64,000 nt of DNA from Candidatus Bathyarchaeota archaeon (GCA_026014735.1 JAOZHT010000002.1:558001-622000); one strand, 5' to 3'. Counted from the first letter of the stretch, positions 51,525 through 61,013 are shown. A program made the numbers and translations. Notes: generated by a model from the sequence alone, not told the origin.

Positions 51525-51661
51525 TGTTTTCCCTGTTTACTTGCTTGTTATCGCCTGTTTTCATCCTCTTTTAGGAATGTTGCTGTTCTAAACCAGTTTT
51601 TTGTACTGCATGCTTTATCTGTTCCACTCGAAATAACGGTTCATCCTCTGAAACAGGGAGA

Positions 51662-52903
51662 GTGGGCAGAACGGGCAACACAAACGTACTCGACGATGTA
51701 TTCGAAAGTTTCGTTAACGCGCCGAAACTATTCAGGGACCGCGAAGTTCTAAGACACGACTACTTACCAGACAGACTTCCACATCGAGAAGACCAAATCC
51801 GCCTCTTAGGCTCAACCGTTGCTCCAGTGCTTAAATCCGCAAGATGTTCCAACATATTCATCTACGGCAAAACCGGCACCGGAAAAACTGCGGTCGCAAA
51901 ATATGTCCTAAGCCACCTTGAATCCAAAGCCAAAGAATACGGTGCACAAGTCAAATTCTGCTACATCAACTGCCGCATGACCGGCTCAGAGTACCGTGTG
52001 TTTGCCAGCCTCAGTCAAAGCGTTGGTTTATCCATACCCTTTACTGGGCTTTCTGTAGGTGAAGTTTTCGATAGGTTCCGAATGGGCCTTGACCAATCCA
52101 GAATAATCTTCATTATAGTCCTTGATGAAGTCGACGCTCTAATCAAGGATCGAGGAGACGCTTTCATGTATGAGCTTACCCGCATAAATGAGACCCTCAG
52201 CAAAAGCAAAGTCTCCATCATCGGCATATCCAACGATCTGCGACTAAAAGAATTTCTTGACCCACGCGTCTTCAGTTCCCTAAGCGAAGAAGAACTAGTT
52301 TTCAGACCCTACGACGCAGCGGAACTCCGAAACATTTTGATGGAGCGGTCAAAACTTGCTTTTCAGGATGGCGTGTTATCTGAATCCGCCTTAAGCATCT
52401 CCTCTGCGCTTGCTGCGGCTGAGCATGGGGATGCGAGACGTGCACTGGATTTGCTGCGGGTGGCAGGCGAGGTTGCGGAGCGTCAAAGTGCAAAATCCAT
52501 AACGGAGGAGCATGTGCGCCAAGCAGAAAAGCACATAGAGCATAACCGCGTCGTGGAGGCCCTCAAAAACTTGACGTTGCATTCTAAACTCGTGCTGCTC
52601 AGCGTATATCACCTCAACAAGCCCAGTGCCACCACAGGAGAAATCTATGACATCTACAATGAACTCTGCGGCGAGATGGGTGCGGGGCTGCTGACTCAGC
52701 GGCGTTTAGGTACCTTGGTTAATGAACTTGATTCGATGGGTTTAGTTAACGCTAAAGTAGTTAGCATGGGCAGATATGGCAGAACCAAAAAGATTCGCCT
52801 CGAGATTTCCCGGGGCTTAATCCGAGATGTCTTCACCGAGGATGCCCGCTTCAGCCAACTGCTAGGGTACTCCCCTAAAAGCAACCATAAACCCTCAGAC
52901 TGA
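51662..52903 (+). CDS. cdc6: Orc1/Cdc6 replication initiator
   Basis: 413 residues, GTG start with GGGAG just ahead. AAA+ motifs in order: Walker A YGKTGTGKTAVAK (about 67-79), Walker B IVLDEVDALIKD, sensor 1 GISNDLRL. The initiator-specific region follows, and a C-terminal winged helix (PSATTGEIYDIYNELCGEMG, then RRLGTLVNELDSMGLV) binds ORBs. Length and motifs are typical. It converges with DP1, overlapping it by nine bases. It lies immediately beside the proposed origin, whose boxes it should recognise. Confidence 0.97.
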   Translation: MGRTGNTNVLDDVFESFVNAPKLFRDREVLRHDYLPDRLPHREDQIRLLGSTVAPVLKSARCSNIFIYGKTGTGKTAVAKYVLSHLESKAKEYGAQVKFCYINCRMTGSEYRVFASLSQSVGLSIPFTGLSVGEVFDRFRMGLDQSRIIFIIVLDEVDALIKDRGDAFMYELTRINETLSKSKVSIIGISNDLRLKEFLDPRVFSSLSEEELVFRPYDAAELRNILMERSKLAFQDGVLSESALSISSALAAAEHGDARRALDLLRVAGEVAERQSAKSITEEHVRQAEKHIEHNRVVEALKNLTLHSKLVLLSVYHLNKPSATTGEIYDIYNELCGEMGAGLLTQRRLGTLVNELDSMGLVNAKVVSMGRYGRTKKIRLEISRGLIRDVFTEDARFSQLLGYSPKSNHKPSD

Positions 52904-54499
52904 CGGCTTAGTGAAATCAAGCTCTATCGTTTCTAGAGTTTGCAAGTTCACCACCGGCACTTTGCCTGGCGTAGGGGTCAAACCAAGCTTTTCCATGTAG
53001 TCGGTTTGTTCCTGCCAGCCACCCGAATTAACCACCAGCACCCCACGGTAGTTAAAGTAGCCTATAACGTGGATGTGGCCTGCATGGAAAATATCTGGGA
53101 CTTTATCAATTACCATGTAGTCACGGTTCTCTGGGGAAAGCATCGTTTTTCCACCGTAGACGGGTGCAAGGTGACGGCTCTGCATCATCAGCCTCATGGA
53201 GTTCTGGGGGTGATCATTATCCATGCCTGGCACAACCCCGATTATATCGTTGAGGCTTACACCATGGTACATCAACACCTCGACGCCATGCAGACTCAAA
53301 AAGCATGGGCTGCCCACCGAGTGAATGTTTGCTTTGCCCTCAATCGCGGTGAGGTAACCGGGGGGAATGGCGGGCTGAGGCTGAGATTTACGTGCCGCGT
53401 CATGGTTGCCGGGCGCTATCACGATTTCGATGTAATTAGGGACCTTCTCAAGATATTTTACCGCGAAATTGTATTGCTTGTGGACATCGCGGATGGTAAG
53501 TTCTTTCTGCTGATCAGGATAGATTCCTACGCCGTCCACGATGTCGCCTGCAATCAGGAGATACTTGACTCTGCCGGCGATTTCCCGCATCTCAGCTGTA
53601 CCATATTTGCCGCGGAGCCACTGGATAAAATTCTTAAACGCTGCCTTGTTGAATTTGGTGCTGCCCACATGTATGTCAGAGGTTAACACAGCGTAGACTG
53701 GTTCCTGCGCGCGCTGCGGTGGTTTTCTGCCTACCTCAGGAAGGATAATGTCCTCTGCCATAAGCAGGTTAGTTCGGGTTTTAATTACGGCGGCGCAGAA
53801 CACAGTGTCAGGCAAAAGCATAAGCGCCCTTTTTTTAACGTCCTCAGGCGCCTTCTGGGGAATCAGGATGGTTGCGCTTCCCTGCAGGTCCTCCACTGAG
53901 AGAATCATGTGGTTTTTGGAGTCCCGCTTCTCGGTGAGCATGCAGATGATTTTAAGCTTGGTTTTCGGCTGAGACTTTAGGGCTTCAACGATGGGCGTGG
54001 CGGCTCGTACATCCATTCTTTGGCGAAGTAGCTTTTCGATGCGTCTGAAGCGATCCTGAAAGAGCCCTACGTACTCGCCGAGGGTGCCGTTGGAGGTCAA
54101 CTTGCCCGTGGGGTCCTCGAGGATTTGGAGCTCGGAGGGTATGTACTTGGCTTCTGGATAGAAATAGTCGGCGGCATCAACCTCAGGGGTAGCAGCGGGG
54201 GCCGATACCTCTGGGTAGCTGGGTGACGCTGTGGGCTCCTGGTAGATTGCCTTTGGCGGCTCGATTATGGGTTCGGGGGGCGCCATGGCCTGCTGCATTA
54301 CGTCTTCTAAAAAGCTGCGTTCGATAAAGATGGGCTTATCCTGCAGCGCCTCCATCCTCTGCAGAGCAAGGTTCATCAGGGAAAGGGGATCGCTGGTCTG
54401 GGCGTTTTGGGTGAGGAACTCGAAGGCTTCGCAGTTCAGCTGGTAGCCTGCCGCGATTGTTGCCTCGATTGCTTTTTGAAGTTTTTCCTCCGCACTCAT
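52895..54499 (-). CDS. polB: DNA polymerase D small subunit DP1
   Basis: 534 residues. The proofreading 3'-5' exonuclease subunit of PolD. An N-terminal helical domain and proline-rich linker lead to an OB fold (about 180-260), then a calcineurin-like phosphoesterase domain with all metal motifs: LTSDIHVGS, IAGDIVDGVG, APGNHDAARK, MYHGVS and HAGHIHVIG. The exonuclease site is therefore intact, unlike eukaryotic homologues. Confidence 0.96.
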   Translation of the reverse strand: MSAEEKLQKAIEATIAAGYQLNCEAFEFLTQNAQTSDPLSLMNLALQRMEALQDKPIFIERSFLEDVMQQAMAPPEPIIEPPKAIYQEPTASPSYPEVSAPAATPEVDAADYFYPEAKYIPSELQILEDPTGKLTSNGTLGEYVGLFQDRFRRIEKLLRQRMDVRAATPIVEALKSQPKTKLKIICMLTEKRDSKNHMILSVEDLQGSATILIPQKAPEDVKKRALMLLPDTVFCAAVIKTRTNLLMAEDIILPEVGRKPPQRAQEPVYAVLTSDIHVGSTKFNKAAFKNFIQWLRGKYGTAEMREIAGRVKYLLIAGDIVDGVGIYPDQQKELTIRDVHKQYNFAVKYLEKVPNYIEIVIAPGNHDAARKSQPQPAIPPGYLTAIEGKANIHSVGSPCFLSLHGVEVLMYHGVSLNDIIGVVPGMDNDHPQNSMRLMMQSRHLAPVYGGKTMLSPENRDYMVIDKVPDIFHAGHIHVIGYFNYRGVLVVNSGGWQEQTDYMEKLGLTPTPGKVPVVNLQTLETIELDFTKPSV

Positions 54500-54716
54500 C
54501 CACTTAAGCCCTTCTTCCCGTTACCTGCCCCTTGGTGTTTAGGCTCTATGGCTTTTGGGTTATTTACTGTTTTTTGTTTGCAGCCGATTTCTGGCTAACC
54601 CTCGGCTTGGCGCTATTGATGCTGCTTGATGTTTGGCCGTTTTTGTAATCTAATGGATTAGTAGAAATTTATATAAGCACTTTAATGTTTAGATGCATTG
54701 TATCAAGGTGTGCTTC

Positions 54717-55688
54717 ATGGGTGACTTACGTAAGATTCAGCAGACGCCAACAGGGACCTTTTTTGTCTGTTTACCCCGCGAATGGGCAAAAGAAAACGGG
54801 CTGCAAAAAGGCAGTTTAGTTGATTTAGATGTAACCTCCGACGGTAAGCTTCTTGTAGACTCCAAATACGATGTGGAGCAGCAGCCAAAAGTGGCTTCTC
54901 TTAAGGTTAGCCCTTTTTTGGGCCGCGAAATCGTGGGGCGCTACCTGCTCGGCTACGATGTCATTCGAGTGGAAGCCAAAGACCGCATCGACTCCAACGT
55001 CCGTAACCTCATCAAATCCACAGCTAACTCCTTAGCAGGCTTGATGATTGTGGAGGAAACGCCCTCTATGATGTCGCTGCAGTGCTTGATGCAGCAGCCT
55101 TTCACTTCGCCCGAGAAGATTCTGCAGCGTAACCAAGCTAGCGCGGCAAGGATGATTCGGGACGCAGCCAACTCCTTTGTTACCTCAGATTTGGATTTAG
55201 CCAAAAACGTAATTGAACGTGATGTCGAGAACAACAAGTTCTATTTTCTGCTTGTCCGAATTCTGCGTACCATCATTCAGAATCCAAGACTCAGCGAAAA
55301 ACTCGCCATAACCCCCATCGAATGCCTCGACTACCGCCTAGCCGCAAGCCTCATCGAAGGCATCGGCGACGCATGTGTACAGATGGCGTCAACCACTCTG
55401 GGGCTAAACGGCGCAAAACTCTCTGAGGACCTGCGAAAGCTGCTGGTGGATTTAGAGTTGGCCTGCTGCGAAGCCAACGACCAAGCCTTCAAAGCCTTTT
55501 TAGGCAAAGACATCTCGCTAGCTGAATGCGCCCGTAACTTGAGATCAAAAATCGATGCTGACTCGGCTAAAATCGAGGTTGCCGCAAAGGAGTCCTCGGT
55601 GGATTTGATGCCGCAAATCCTGGCTTCCGTGTCTTTTCTGAGGCAGATTTACGAGCGCAGCGTAGACATAGCGGACCTTGTAGTTTAA
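54717..55688 (+). CDS. AbrB-like plus PhoU-domain regulator
   Basis: 323 residues starting MGDLRKIQQTPTGTF. The first 45 residues form a SpoVT/AbrB swapped-hairpin DNA-binding domain (LRKIQQTPTGTFFVCLPREW ... GSLVDLDVTSDGKLLV). The remainder matches PhoU helical bundles (SANSLAGLMIVEE and RDVENNKFYFLLVRILRTII). Such proteins regulate phosphate uptake genes in archaea. A TATA box, ATTTATATAAG (54667-54677), and AAGGTG (54705) precede the start. An in-frame ATG at 54693 is less likely. Confidence 0.85.
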   Translation: MGDLRKIQQTPTGTFFVCLPREWAKENGLQKGSLVDLDVTSDGKLLVDSKYDVEQQPKVASLKVSPFLGREIVGRYLLGYDVIRVEAKDRIDSNVRNLIKSTANSLAGLMIVEETPSMMSLQCLMQQPFTSPEKILQRNQASAARMIRDAANSFVTSDLDLAKNVIERDVENNKFYFLLVRILRTIIQNPRLSEKLAITPIECLDYRLAASLIEGIGDACVQMASTTLGLNGAKLSEDLRKLLVDLELACCEANDQAFKAFLGKDISLAECARNLRSKIDADSAKIEVAAKESSVDLMPQILASVSFLRQIYERSVDIADLVV

Positions 55689-55706
55689 AGCAGCTCTTGC
55701 TCACTC

Positions 55707-55730
55707 ACCTATCCCCCTCTATTTATAGAG
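55707..55730 (-). repeat. Intergenic TATA/G-run element, copy D (core)
   Basis: On the minus strand, CTCTATAAATAGAGGGGGAT then AGGT. It lies just after the PhoU-type gene and points into its 3' end. Confidence 0.65.
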
Positions 55731-55881
55731 TCAATGATGCTTGGGCTGTATCCCACGATTACCCCGCAATGCTTAGGGCGATAACCAATCCTGTTTATGG
55801 ATCGACCCAAGAGGCTTCTTTGCTCCTTAGGCCTTGGTAAGGGTTAAATCTGCAGGTTCACATTCACAGATGGGAAACCAC

Positions 55882-56505
55882 ATGTCCACAGTCACCGATA
55901 AAATCGCAGAAGCCCTCTACCAGTCGGGGTGCCTGCGGTTTGGCAGCTTCAAAATCAAATCCGGAGCCCTCAGCCCCTACTACATCGACTTAGCCCGCGT
56001 GCTAGCCGCCCCCGTTCAGCTTGACGTAATCGCGGAGGCTGCAGCAGAGAAAATCCGGGAAATCCAAGCTACCGAGCACATCGACAAGTTAGCTTCCATC
56101 GAGCTTAAAGGCGCTCTCATTGTGCCCAGCATAGCCGTCAAACTCAACATGCCCTGTGTTATCGTGCGCAAAGAAGAGAAAGCCTACGGCGTCACAGGCA
56201 GAACCGCGGGCGCCGACGTGGCAGCAGGCGAAAACATCCTGTTCTTCGATGATGTGGTCAGCGAGGGCTTATCCAAGGTTGAGGGAGTGAAGCCGCTTTT
56301 GGAGCTCGGCGCCAACGTTAAGCATATGCTGGTGGTGGTGAATCGGGAGCACGGTGGCAAAGAGAACCTTGAAAAACACGGTTACCGCGTGCATGCCTTA
56401 GCCAAAATCTCTGATGTGGTCGCTTCGCTGTATGGTAACGGGCGCATCTCTAAAGAGCAGGCTGATCGAGTATTAGATTACATTAAACAGTTCAATGTTG
56501 GCTAA
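55882..56505 (+). CDS. pyrE: Orotate phosphoribosyltransferase
   Basis: 207 residues starting MSTVTDKIAEALY. Adds the ribose phosphate to orotate in pyrimidine synthesis. Typical elements are GCLRFGSFKIKSGALSPYYI, VIVRKEEKAYGVTGR, and the PRPP loop ENILFFDDVVSEGLSKVEGV. The frame also opens at 55834 and 55870, but homologues start near the chosen ATG. Monocistronic. Confidence 0.93.
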   Translation: MSTVTDKIAEALYQSGCLRFGSFKIKSGALSPYYIDLARVLAAPVQLDVIAEAAAEKIREIQATEHIDKLASIELKGALIVPSIAVKLNMPCVIVRKEEKAYGVTGRTAGADVAAGENILFFDDVVSEGLSKVEGVKPLLELGANVKHMLVVVNREHGGKENLEKHGYRVHALAKISDVVASLYGNGRISKEQADRVLDYIKQFNVG

Positions 56506-56611
56506 TGTAATAGTGGATGATGACTTCTTTAACCCTCTCAGAGTAACCGCTCTGTAAAAGCGACTTCTCGAGGTAACTCAACAAATCAGCTTCGCTTGCT
56601 TCGTCAATCAC
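56492..56611 (-). CDS. Possible 39-residue helical peptide or gene remnant
   Basis: A minus-strand frame, GTG at 56611, reads MIDEASEADLLSYLEKSLLQ and continues SGYSERVKEVIIHYY, an amphipathic helical sequence with coding-like composition. It overlaps the 3' end of pyrE by 14 nt. A TATA-like CAATAAATAC is about 65 nt upstream. The frame opens only a few codons before the GTG after TAG, so it may be the tail of a decayed gene. Confidence 0.3.
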   Translation of the reverse strand: MIDEASEADLLSYLEKSLLQSGYSERVKEVIIHYYISQH

Positions 56612-56721
56612 TTTCTTAACCTTCCTAATCCCTTTCTAATTGATAGAACGTCACCTATCCAATGGCATCCCTAGTATTTATTGCCTAGCTACCCCACAAT
56701 AGCCAAGGGAAGAAACAAAAG

Positions 56722-57726
56722 ATGCCTACAGAAATATCCCAAGCCCTCCTAAACCCCCAAAGTTACCCTGAAAAAACAGGCGAAATCACGCTTATCCAGA
56801 CCCACATCTCCTTTGTCTTCGTCACAGAAAACTATGTATACAAAGTCAAGAAACCCGTGAACTTTGGTTTCCTGGATTTCTCTACCCTCGAAAAACGGCG
56901 CCTCTTCTGCGAGAAAGAACTACAACTCAACAGGCGACTCTGCCCCGAAATCTACCTGGCCGTGGTGCCTATAACCCGAGTCGGCGGCGGACTTAGGGTA
57001 GGCGGAGACGGAGAAGCCGTCGAGTACGCGCTTAAAATGAAGCGGCTGCCTCAGGAATGCATCATGACTAAGCTGCTTGAGGAGGGCAAGGTAGGAAAAG
57101 AAACCATAGACGCCATCGCTGAGATAGTGGCTAAATTCCATGGCGCCGCCCAGACTAACCCCGAGATCAGCCAGTTCGGTTCAATGGAAATCATCAAGAC
57201 GAATTGGGACGAGAATTTTGCGCAGACCCAAAAATACATTGGACAAACCGTAAGCAAAACCGATTTCGATTATATGCAAAACAAAATAGCCAGCTTCATG
57301 CTGCAGAACCGCAGCCTCTTTGAGGAGCGCATCGCAGACGAGCGCATCCGAGATTGCCATGGCGACTTGCATTCAGGCAACATCTTTGTCACGGATAAAA
57401 TCTGTATTTTCGACGCCATCGAATTCAACGACCGCTTCCGATACAGTGACGTAGCCGCAGACGTGGCGTTCCTCGCTATGGACCTTGATTACCAGAGTCG
57501 AAGCGATTTATCCGACTACTTTGTCTCGCAGTACCTTGCCTACTCCAAGGACGCTGAGCTTTTGCGGGTGCTGCCCTTCTATAAGTGCTACCGAGCATAT
57601 GTGCGGGGAAAAGTAGTTAGCTTCCGACTTGACGACCCAAACATTTCCGCTGAGGAAAAAGCATCTGCCACCCACGAGGCATCGGCGTATCTTTTGCTAG
57701 CCGCTAAATACGCAAAGAGCCTTTAG
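56722..57726 (+). CDS. Aminoglycoside phosphotransferase-like kinase (COG2187)
   Basis: 334 residues. The protein-kinase-like fold is shown by TENYVYKVKKPVNFGFLDF (ATP-binding lysine), CHGDLHSGNIFV (catalytic loop HGDxxxxN), and IFDAIEFNDRFRYSDVAADV (metal-binding acid). The family is COG2187. In bacteria it is often fused to a P-loop kinase of the COG0645 type; here that partner is a separate gene 0.9 kb away on the other strand. The substrate is unknown. Confidence 0.88.
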   Translation: MPTEISQALLNPQSYPEKTGEITLIQTHISFVFVTENYVYKVKKPVNFGFLDFSTLEKRRLFCEKELQLNRRLCPEIYLAVVPITRVGGGLRVGGDGEAVEYALKMKRLPQECIMTKLLEEGKVGKETIDAIAEIVAKFHGAAQTNPEISQFGSMEIIKTNWDENFAQTQKYIGQTVSKTDFDYMQNKIASFMLQNRSLFEERIADERIRDCHGDLHSGNIFVTDKICIFDAIEFNDRFRYSDVAADVAFLAMDLDYQSRSDLSDYFVSQYLAYSKDAELLRVLPFYKCYRAYVRGKVVSFRLDDPNISAEEKASATHEASAYLLLAAKYAKSL

Positions 57727-58586
57727 CTGAACTGGTCTGCAACCCAGTCAGGCACTGCAACCGAACCCATCACGACGGGTTTCTGGTGGCAGTCACTGCC
57801 CCCCGTCATCATCAAGCCGTGCTCCTTGGCGAATGCGACGTAATGGCTGGTGGCTTCTGGTGTGTGGCGGCTATGCCAGCATTCTACGCCGTCGATGTAG
57901 GGCAGCATGGAATCCCCAATTATCTCTGTTTGCTCGGCTAGATTCTTAGTTAATGCAGCTAGCGAGGTGCCGTGGGGGTCGTTGCCGTGTGCCAGGACCA
58001 GTTTGCCGCCGGCGCCGCGGATAAGTTTTGAGGCTTCCTCGAGGTAGAGGGGATATTTGGGGACATCGCATTTCACCAGGTACTTATCGAAGGCTTCCTG
58101 TCGGCTAGCCACTATGCCCTTGCTTATGAGGTAGTCGGCGATGTGGGGCCTGCCCAATGTGCCGTCGACGGATTCCTCGATGCGGCGGAAATCCTGCTCT
58201 GTTAAGGGAGGAATACTTTCCTTTTCAAATTCCACGTTGAGGTTACCTAGAATTTTATGTGCTCGCTCCTGGCGGTACTTCGCCATCAACTCAAGCTTAC
58301 CCAGCAGCGCCTGATCCTCTGGGTTGTATTGGTAACCCAGAAAATCCAGCGAAACCACCTTCCCCTCCGTATAGTTGGGATGCGAAAAAGTGACGTTTAA
58401 CTCAACGCCCGTGACATAGCAGATGCCTGCCTGCTTTGCCAGCTGCAGCGCCTGGGTTTGGCAGCTGATGTTATCATGGTCAGTTATCGATAAAAAACCG
58501 ATTCTGCGCTGTTTGGCTTCACCTAGGATTTGTGCCGCCGTGAATTTGCCGTCGGAGGCCGCCGAGTGGACATGCAGGTCAATCAT
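57723..58586 (-). CDS. PHP-domain phosphoesterase
   Basis: 287 residues. PHP metal motifs in order: HVHSAASDGKFT, ITDHDNISC, GVELNVTF, LAHGND, GVECWHSRHTPE, and GGSDCHQKP. It is likely a trinuclear metal phosphoesterase of the TrpH/RNase AM type acting on nucleotides or RNA 5' ends. Its stop overlaps that of the convergent COG2187 kinase by four bases, and it follows the P-loop kinase gene by 10 nt, so the latter two are an operon. Confidence 0.9.
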   Translation of the reverse strand: MIDLHVHSAASDGKFTAAQILGEAKQRRIGFLSITDHDNISCQTQALQLAKQAGICYVTGVELNVTFSHPNYTEGKVVSLDFLGYQYNPEDQALLGKLELMAKYRQERAHKILGNLNVEFEKESIPPLTEQDFRRIEESVDGTLGRPHIADYLISKGIVASRQEAFDKYLVKCDVPKYPLYLEEASKLIRGAGGKLVLAHGNDPHGTSLAALTKNLAEQTEIIGDSMLPYIDGVECWHSRHTPEATSHYVAFAKEHGLMMTGGSDCHQKPVVMGSVAVPDWVADQFS

Positions 58587-58596
58587 CGCTATGCTG

Positions 58597-59205
58597 CTAC
58601 CTTTTTTCTTGGGCGACGATGTACCATTGTTCTTTTTCGTCGTGGCAGGTGTCGACGGTTAAATGGGTGATTCTGAGCTTCGGAAACTTGGCTTTAAGCG
58701 CTTCCACATCGACGGGTTCGAATTTGCTTTTGTTAGCCAAGTAGGCTTCGGGGGTGAGGGCGTTGGATTCATATTTTTCTTTGGTGCGCCTGCTTATCCG
58801 GGACAGCGAAACCTCCTGTGGACAACTGGTCTGCAATACCACAAAAGTCAGGTTGTTTTTCGCGGCGATTTCAGCGGCGCGTTCCCGCAGTTCCTGGGTG
58901 ACGAAGGTAGCGTCTAATATCATGCCGCCCTCTGTGTCTTTTTTGGCTAGCTCGTCTGCGCGTTTAAAGAGTTCATCGTAGACGGATAGGCGCTTGTTCA
59001 TGTTCCCCGCGACTTTCACGTCGAAGATATCTTCGTTTTTGAGGACTTCGAGGCGAATTAGGTCGCTGCGTAGGATGGTGTAGCCTTTGATTTTGGCGAT
59101 TTGCTCTGAGGTTTCGGTTTTGTAGCTTGCCGGCAACCCACAGGTTATCAGAAGAGTTCTTGGTTCCAGTTTTTCTTTAACAAATTCTGCAAAAGCTTCT
59201 TTCAT
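58597..59205 (-). CDS. P-loop kinase, COG0645-like
   Basis: 202 residues. The Walker A-like loop LITCGLPASYKTETSEQIA (about 19-37) has tyrosine where the usual glycine precedes lysine (SYKT). A conserved region, YTILRSDLIRLEV, and later GMILDATFVTQELRERA, are typical of zeta-toxin-like and COG0645 kinases. Start ATG. Co-transcribed with the PHP gene. The nearby COG2187 kinase suggests the two halves of the bacterial fusion protein act together. Confidence 0.82.
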   Translation of the reverse strand: MKEAFAEFVKEKLEPRTLLITCGLPASYKTETSEQIAKIKGYTILRSDLIRLEVLKNEDIFDVKVAGNMNKRLSVYDELFKRADELAKKDTEGGMILDATFVTQELRERAAEIAAKNNLTFVVLQTSCPQEVSLSRISRRTKEKYESNALTPEAYLANKSKFEPVDVEALKAKFPKLRITHLTVDTCHDEKEQWYIVAQEKR

Positions 59206-59358
59206 TACAGTGCACCCTAAATACAGTTAGCTTATGTTAGGGTGTACTTAACTTTTTTCTAGGCAGGTTCTTGATAGACACACTTTACACCTTATGAAAT
59301 GTAGGTAAATTCTAAATAAGGAGTAACACACACAATCACTTTAAAGAAGGACTGTTCC

Positions 59359-60615
59359 ATGGAAAACTTCCAAGTTAAAGATAAAAGCCTTGCACCTCAA
59401 GGACATTTACAGATTGAATGGGCAGCTAAACACATGCCCGTACTAAACATCATCAAACAGCGTTTTGAAACCGAAAAGCCTCTCAAAGGTCAAACCCTAG
59501 CCGCATGCCTTCACGTCACCAAGGAAACCGCGGTTCTCATTAAAGTGCTCATTGCAGGCGGCGCCAACGTAGCCCTTTGCGGCTCAAACCCGCTTTCAAC
59601 CCAAGATGACGTAGCCGCGGCGTTGGCAGATAGCGGAGTTCACGTTTTTGCTTGGAGGGGACAGAACACCGAGGATTACTACAAATGCATCCAGAATGTC
59701 CTCGAATTCGAACCCACCATAACCATGGATGACGGCGCAGACGTCGTGGGTATGCTGCATAGCAAGCGCAAGGACCTGATTAAAAACTTGAAGGGCGGAA
59801 CCGAAGAAACCACCACCGGCGTGGTTCGCCTAAAAGCCATGGAGCAGGACGGCAGCCTCAAATACCCCATCGTCGCCGTCAACGACGCCTTCACCAAGTA
59901 CCTCTTCGATAACCGCTACGGCACCGGGCAAAGCACCATCGACGGCATCCTGCGCGCAACCTCAGTGCTGCTGGCAGGCAAAAACTTCGTCGTCGGAGGA
60001 TACGGCTGGTGCAGCCGCGGCATCGCCATGCGGGCTCAGGGTATGGGCGCCAACGTGATTGCAACCGAAGTTCAGCCTACCCGCGCGTTGGAGGCAGTTA
60101 TGAATGGTTTGCGGGTTATGCCCATGTCTGAGGCAGCTCCCATCGGCGACATCTTCGTAACCGCCACCGGCGACATAAACGTCATCCGCAAGGAGCATAT
60201 GCAGAAGATGAAGGATGGCGCCATCATATGCAACAGCGGCCACTTCAACGTGGAAATCAGCTTAACGGATCTGCAGGCTCTCTCTAAATCTAAACGAACC
60301 ATGCGCGCCAACATGGAGGAATACACGCTTAAAGACGGCCGACACATCTATTTGCTCGCGGAGGGCAGACTCGTGAACTTATCGGCTGCGGAAGGTCACC
60401 CCTCAGAAGTGATGGATATGTCCTTTGCTAATCAGGCGCTGTGCTCGGAGTTCATCGCTAAATCAGATAAGCTTGACACCAAAGTTTACGTGGTGCCCAA
60501 GGATATTGACGAGAAGGTTGCTGAGTTGAAGCTGCAGACAATGGGCGTTAAGATCGATGAGCTTACGGATGAACAGAAAAAGTACCTTTCCACATGGGAA
60601 ATGGGGACAACCTAA
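59359..60615 (+). CDS. ahcY: S-adenosylhomocysteine hydrolase
   Basis: 418 residues. Splits S-adenosylhomocysteine to adenosine and homocysteine, with bound NAD. Typical sequence features are [30 protein letters not shown], the NAD fold [20 protein letters not shown], and [15 protein letters not shown]. Archaeal lengths of about 410-420 match. It supports the methyltransferases of the cell. A GAAGGA site lies before the ATG. Confidence 0.97.
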   Translation: MENFQVKDKSLAPQGHLQIEWAAKHMPVLNIIKQRFETEKPLKGQTLAACLHVTKETAVLIKVLIAGGANVALCGSNPLSTQDDVAAALADSGVHVFAWRGQNTEDYYKCIQNVLEFEPTITMDDGADVVGMLHSKRKDLIKNLKGGTEETTTGVVRLKAMEQDGSLKYPIVAVNDAFTKYLFDNRYGTGQSTIDGILRATSVLLAGKNFVVGGYGWCSRGIAMRAQGMGANVIATEVQPTRALEAVMNGLRVMPMSEAAPIGDIFVTATGDINVIRKEHMQKMKDGAIICNSGHFNVEISLTDLQALSKSKRTMRANMEEYTLKDGRHIYLLAEGRLVNLSAAEGHPSEVMDMSFANQALCSEFIAKSDKLDTKVYVVPKDIDEKVAELKLQTMGVKIDELTDEQKKYLSTWEMGTT

Positions 60616-60693
60616 TCGGTCATGTAACAAAAAACATGACAAACTTTAAATTGATTAAGCGAATACATGGCTACTAAAGTGGTGAATCACTAA

Positions 60694-61008
60694 ATGGTAA
60701 GCAAAGATCAAGGAATAGGTGGAGCAATCCTCGCAGTCTGCGTCATCGTCGCTGTACTTTACATAGTTGCACTATTTGGTTATCCATGGATAGTGTCCAC
60801 GTTGAATTGGACATGGCTACCAAGCACTGCTGCCGTATCATATTGGCTTATAGCTGCGCCAGTATTCATCGCGTTCGTCGCAATCCTCTTCATAGGCGCA
60901 TGGATCGGCTGGACAATGGCAACAACCCCCCCGCCCAAGCCAATCGAAGAAATCACAACTGAAATCGAAGACAAAAAAGAAGAAACAGCCACCAACAAAA
61001 CTAAATAA
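60694..61008 (+). CDS. Small two-helix membrane protein with acidic tail
   Basis: 104 residues. Two transmembrane helices (GGAILAVCVIVAVLYIVALF and YWLIAAPVFIAFVAILFIGA) enclose a tryptophan-rich loop (PWIVSTLNWTWLP). The C-terminal 30 residues are charged and probably cytosolic (IEEITTEIEDKKEETATNK). Not recognised. A T-rich run follows the stop. Confidence 0.6.
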   Translation: MVSKDQGIGGAILAVCVIVAVLYIVALFGYPWIVSTLNWTWLPSTAAVSYWLIAAPVFIAFVAILFIGAWIGWTMATTPPPKPIEEITTEIEDKKEETATNKTK

Positions 61009-61013
61009 TCCTC

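Larger units (their letters stand above)
50903..51661. other. oriC: Putative chromosomal replication origin (oriC)
   Basis: A 760-nt gene-free region directly upstream of orc1/cdc6. It holds three good matches to the archaeal origin recognition box (TTCCAGTGGAAACGAAGGGG-type), two on the plus strand and one inverted, plus a weaker one at 51622-51639. Between them lies an unwinding-type stretch, 51410-51490, that is almost all A and T (TATATATTATAATAATAAGG). Several TTCACA/TGTGAA words also occur. DP1 is the next gene after orc1. These are the standard signs of an archaeal origin; no strand-skew analysis was possible by eye. Confidence 0.85.

Noticed and set aside
52940-53686. A 248-codon plus-strand frame opposite DP1
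   Set aside because: Antisense to the conserved DP1 phosphoesterase motifs; rich in His/Val from reverse reading; no recognisable domain.
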